A stretch of 6,715 nt of DNA, from assembly GCA_020052215.1 (NCBI GenBank), contig JAGVPN010000487.1, positions 1 through 6,715 of the forward strand, in the 5' to 3' direction. The notes beneath the pieces are model-generated. The model was not told the origin of the DNA. It saw only the letters and a list, made by a program, of their open reading frames with translations, and made no database searches. The position numbers were made by a program, and so were the translations under genes. This DNA is from Syntrophobacterales bacterium. GTDB lineage: Bacteria; Desulfobacterota; Desulfobaccia; Desulfobaccales; 0-14-0-80-60-11. Below, piece by piece: positions 6,552-6,715 of the stretch; the stretch's first letter is position 1; each line of letters begins with the position of its first letter.

Positions 6552-6648
6552 GTTAGGGGGGATTAGAATGCTTCCCATAACGGCAAAAACTTTTGGCAAT
6601 TGCTATAAGCGCTAACTTAATACCGAGTTGCAATCAAAAGGTAATTAT

Positions 6649-6703
6649 TGGTAGCCGCAGGCTTTAGCCTGCGCCTGCACAGGCTGGAAAGCCTGTGCTA
6701 CCA
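6649..6703. repeat. REP-like cloverleaf palindromic repeat
   Basis: Three nested inverted repeats fill 55 bases. The outer arms are TGGTAGC (6649-6655) and GCTACCA (6697-6703). Inside are GCAGGCT-TT-AGCCTGC (6657-6672) and an 8-bp stem GCACAGGC/GCCTGTGC (6677-6684 and 6691-6698) with a 6-base loop. The outer arm shares two bases with the second inner stem, so the full cloverleaf and the long second stem compete slightly. Two adjacent stems with a common CAGGC core are typical of repetitive extragenic palindromes, which in many genomes are mobilised by RAYT-type transposases. No such transposase is in the window. Confidence 0.65.
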
Positions 6704-6715
6704 TTTGAGTGCGAA

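Larger units (their letters stand above)
6407..6715. other. Non-coding upstream region with clustered palindromic repeats
   Basis: These 309 bases contain no protein-like reading frame. They hold a leader hairpin next to the permease gene, a C5T3 hairpin near 6540 and a cloverleaf-like repeat near 6676, separated by AT-rich spacer. The only promoter hint for the permease transcript is TACAAT on the minus strand (6505-6510), one base off the -10 consensus, without a recognisable -35. If used, it would give a leader of about 90 bases containing the hairpin at 6440-6456. Confidence 0.5.

Noticed and set aside
6533..6715. CRISPR array from the clustered repeats at the right edge
   Set aside because: The repeats are different palindromes, not identical direct repeats with regular spacers, and no cas genes are present.

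Overview
The window is most likely a chromosomal stretch from a Gram-negative anaerobe. My best guess is a member of the Desulfobacterota (deltaproteobacterial sulfate-reducer or syntroph type). This is inference from four things: an autotransporter with an outer-membrane barrel, an FmdE-family protein typical of anaerobes, GC-rich genes, and several kinds of dispersed palindromic repeats. No rRNA or other decisive marker gene is present. All four genes lie on the minus strand, so transcription runs from high to low coordinates.

Layout in transcription order: (i) 6407-6715 is non-coding and carries at least two palindromic repeat types plus a leader hairpin. (ii) 5255-6406 encodes an FtsX/MacB-type ABC transporter permease. 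(iii) 2286-5180 encodes a 964-residue exported protein that joins a calcineurin-like metallophosphoesterase, a beta-helical autotransporter passenger/linker and a C-terminal autotransporter barrel. (iv) 1061-2227 encodes a second FtsX/MacB-type permease. (v) 836-1060 is a gap, AT-rich in its upstream half. (vi) 128-835 encodes an FmdE-family protein with a C-terminal zinc ribbon. (vii) 1-127 is non-coding and carries palindromic repeats.

How they may work together: the two permeases have the architecture of paired subunits of a MacB/LolCDE-like exporter or mechanotransmission complex, but no ATPase gene is visible beside them. The large surface phosphoesterase sits exactly between them, with gaps of 74 and 58 bases, so the three could be co-transcribed. 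Its enzyme-coding part looks more AT-rich than the barrel part and the permeases, so it may also be a later insertion that split a permease pair. The FmdE gene has its own strong ribosome binding site and a 225-base upstream gap, and probably forms a separate unit. The most notable object is the surface-displayed metallophosphoesterase-autotransporter fusion embedded in an ABC-permease locus. The individual domains are known families; the arrangement is what deserves attention.
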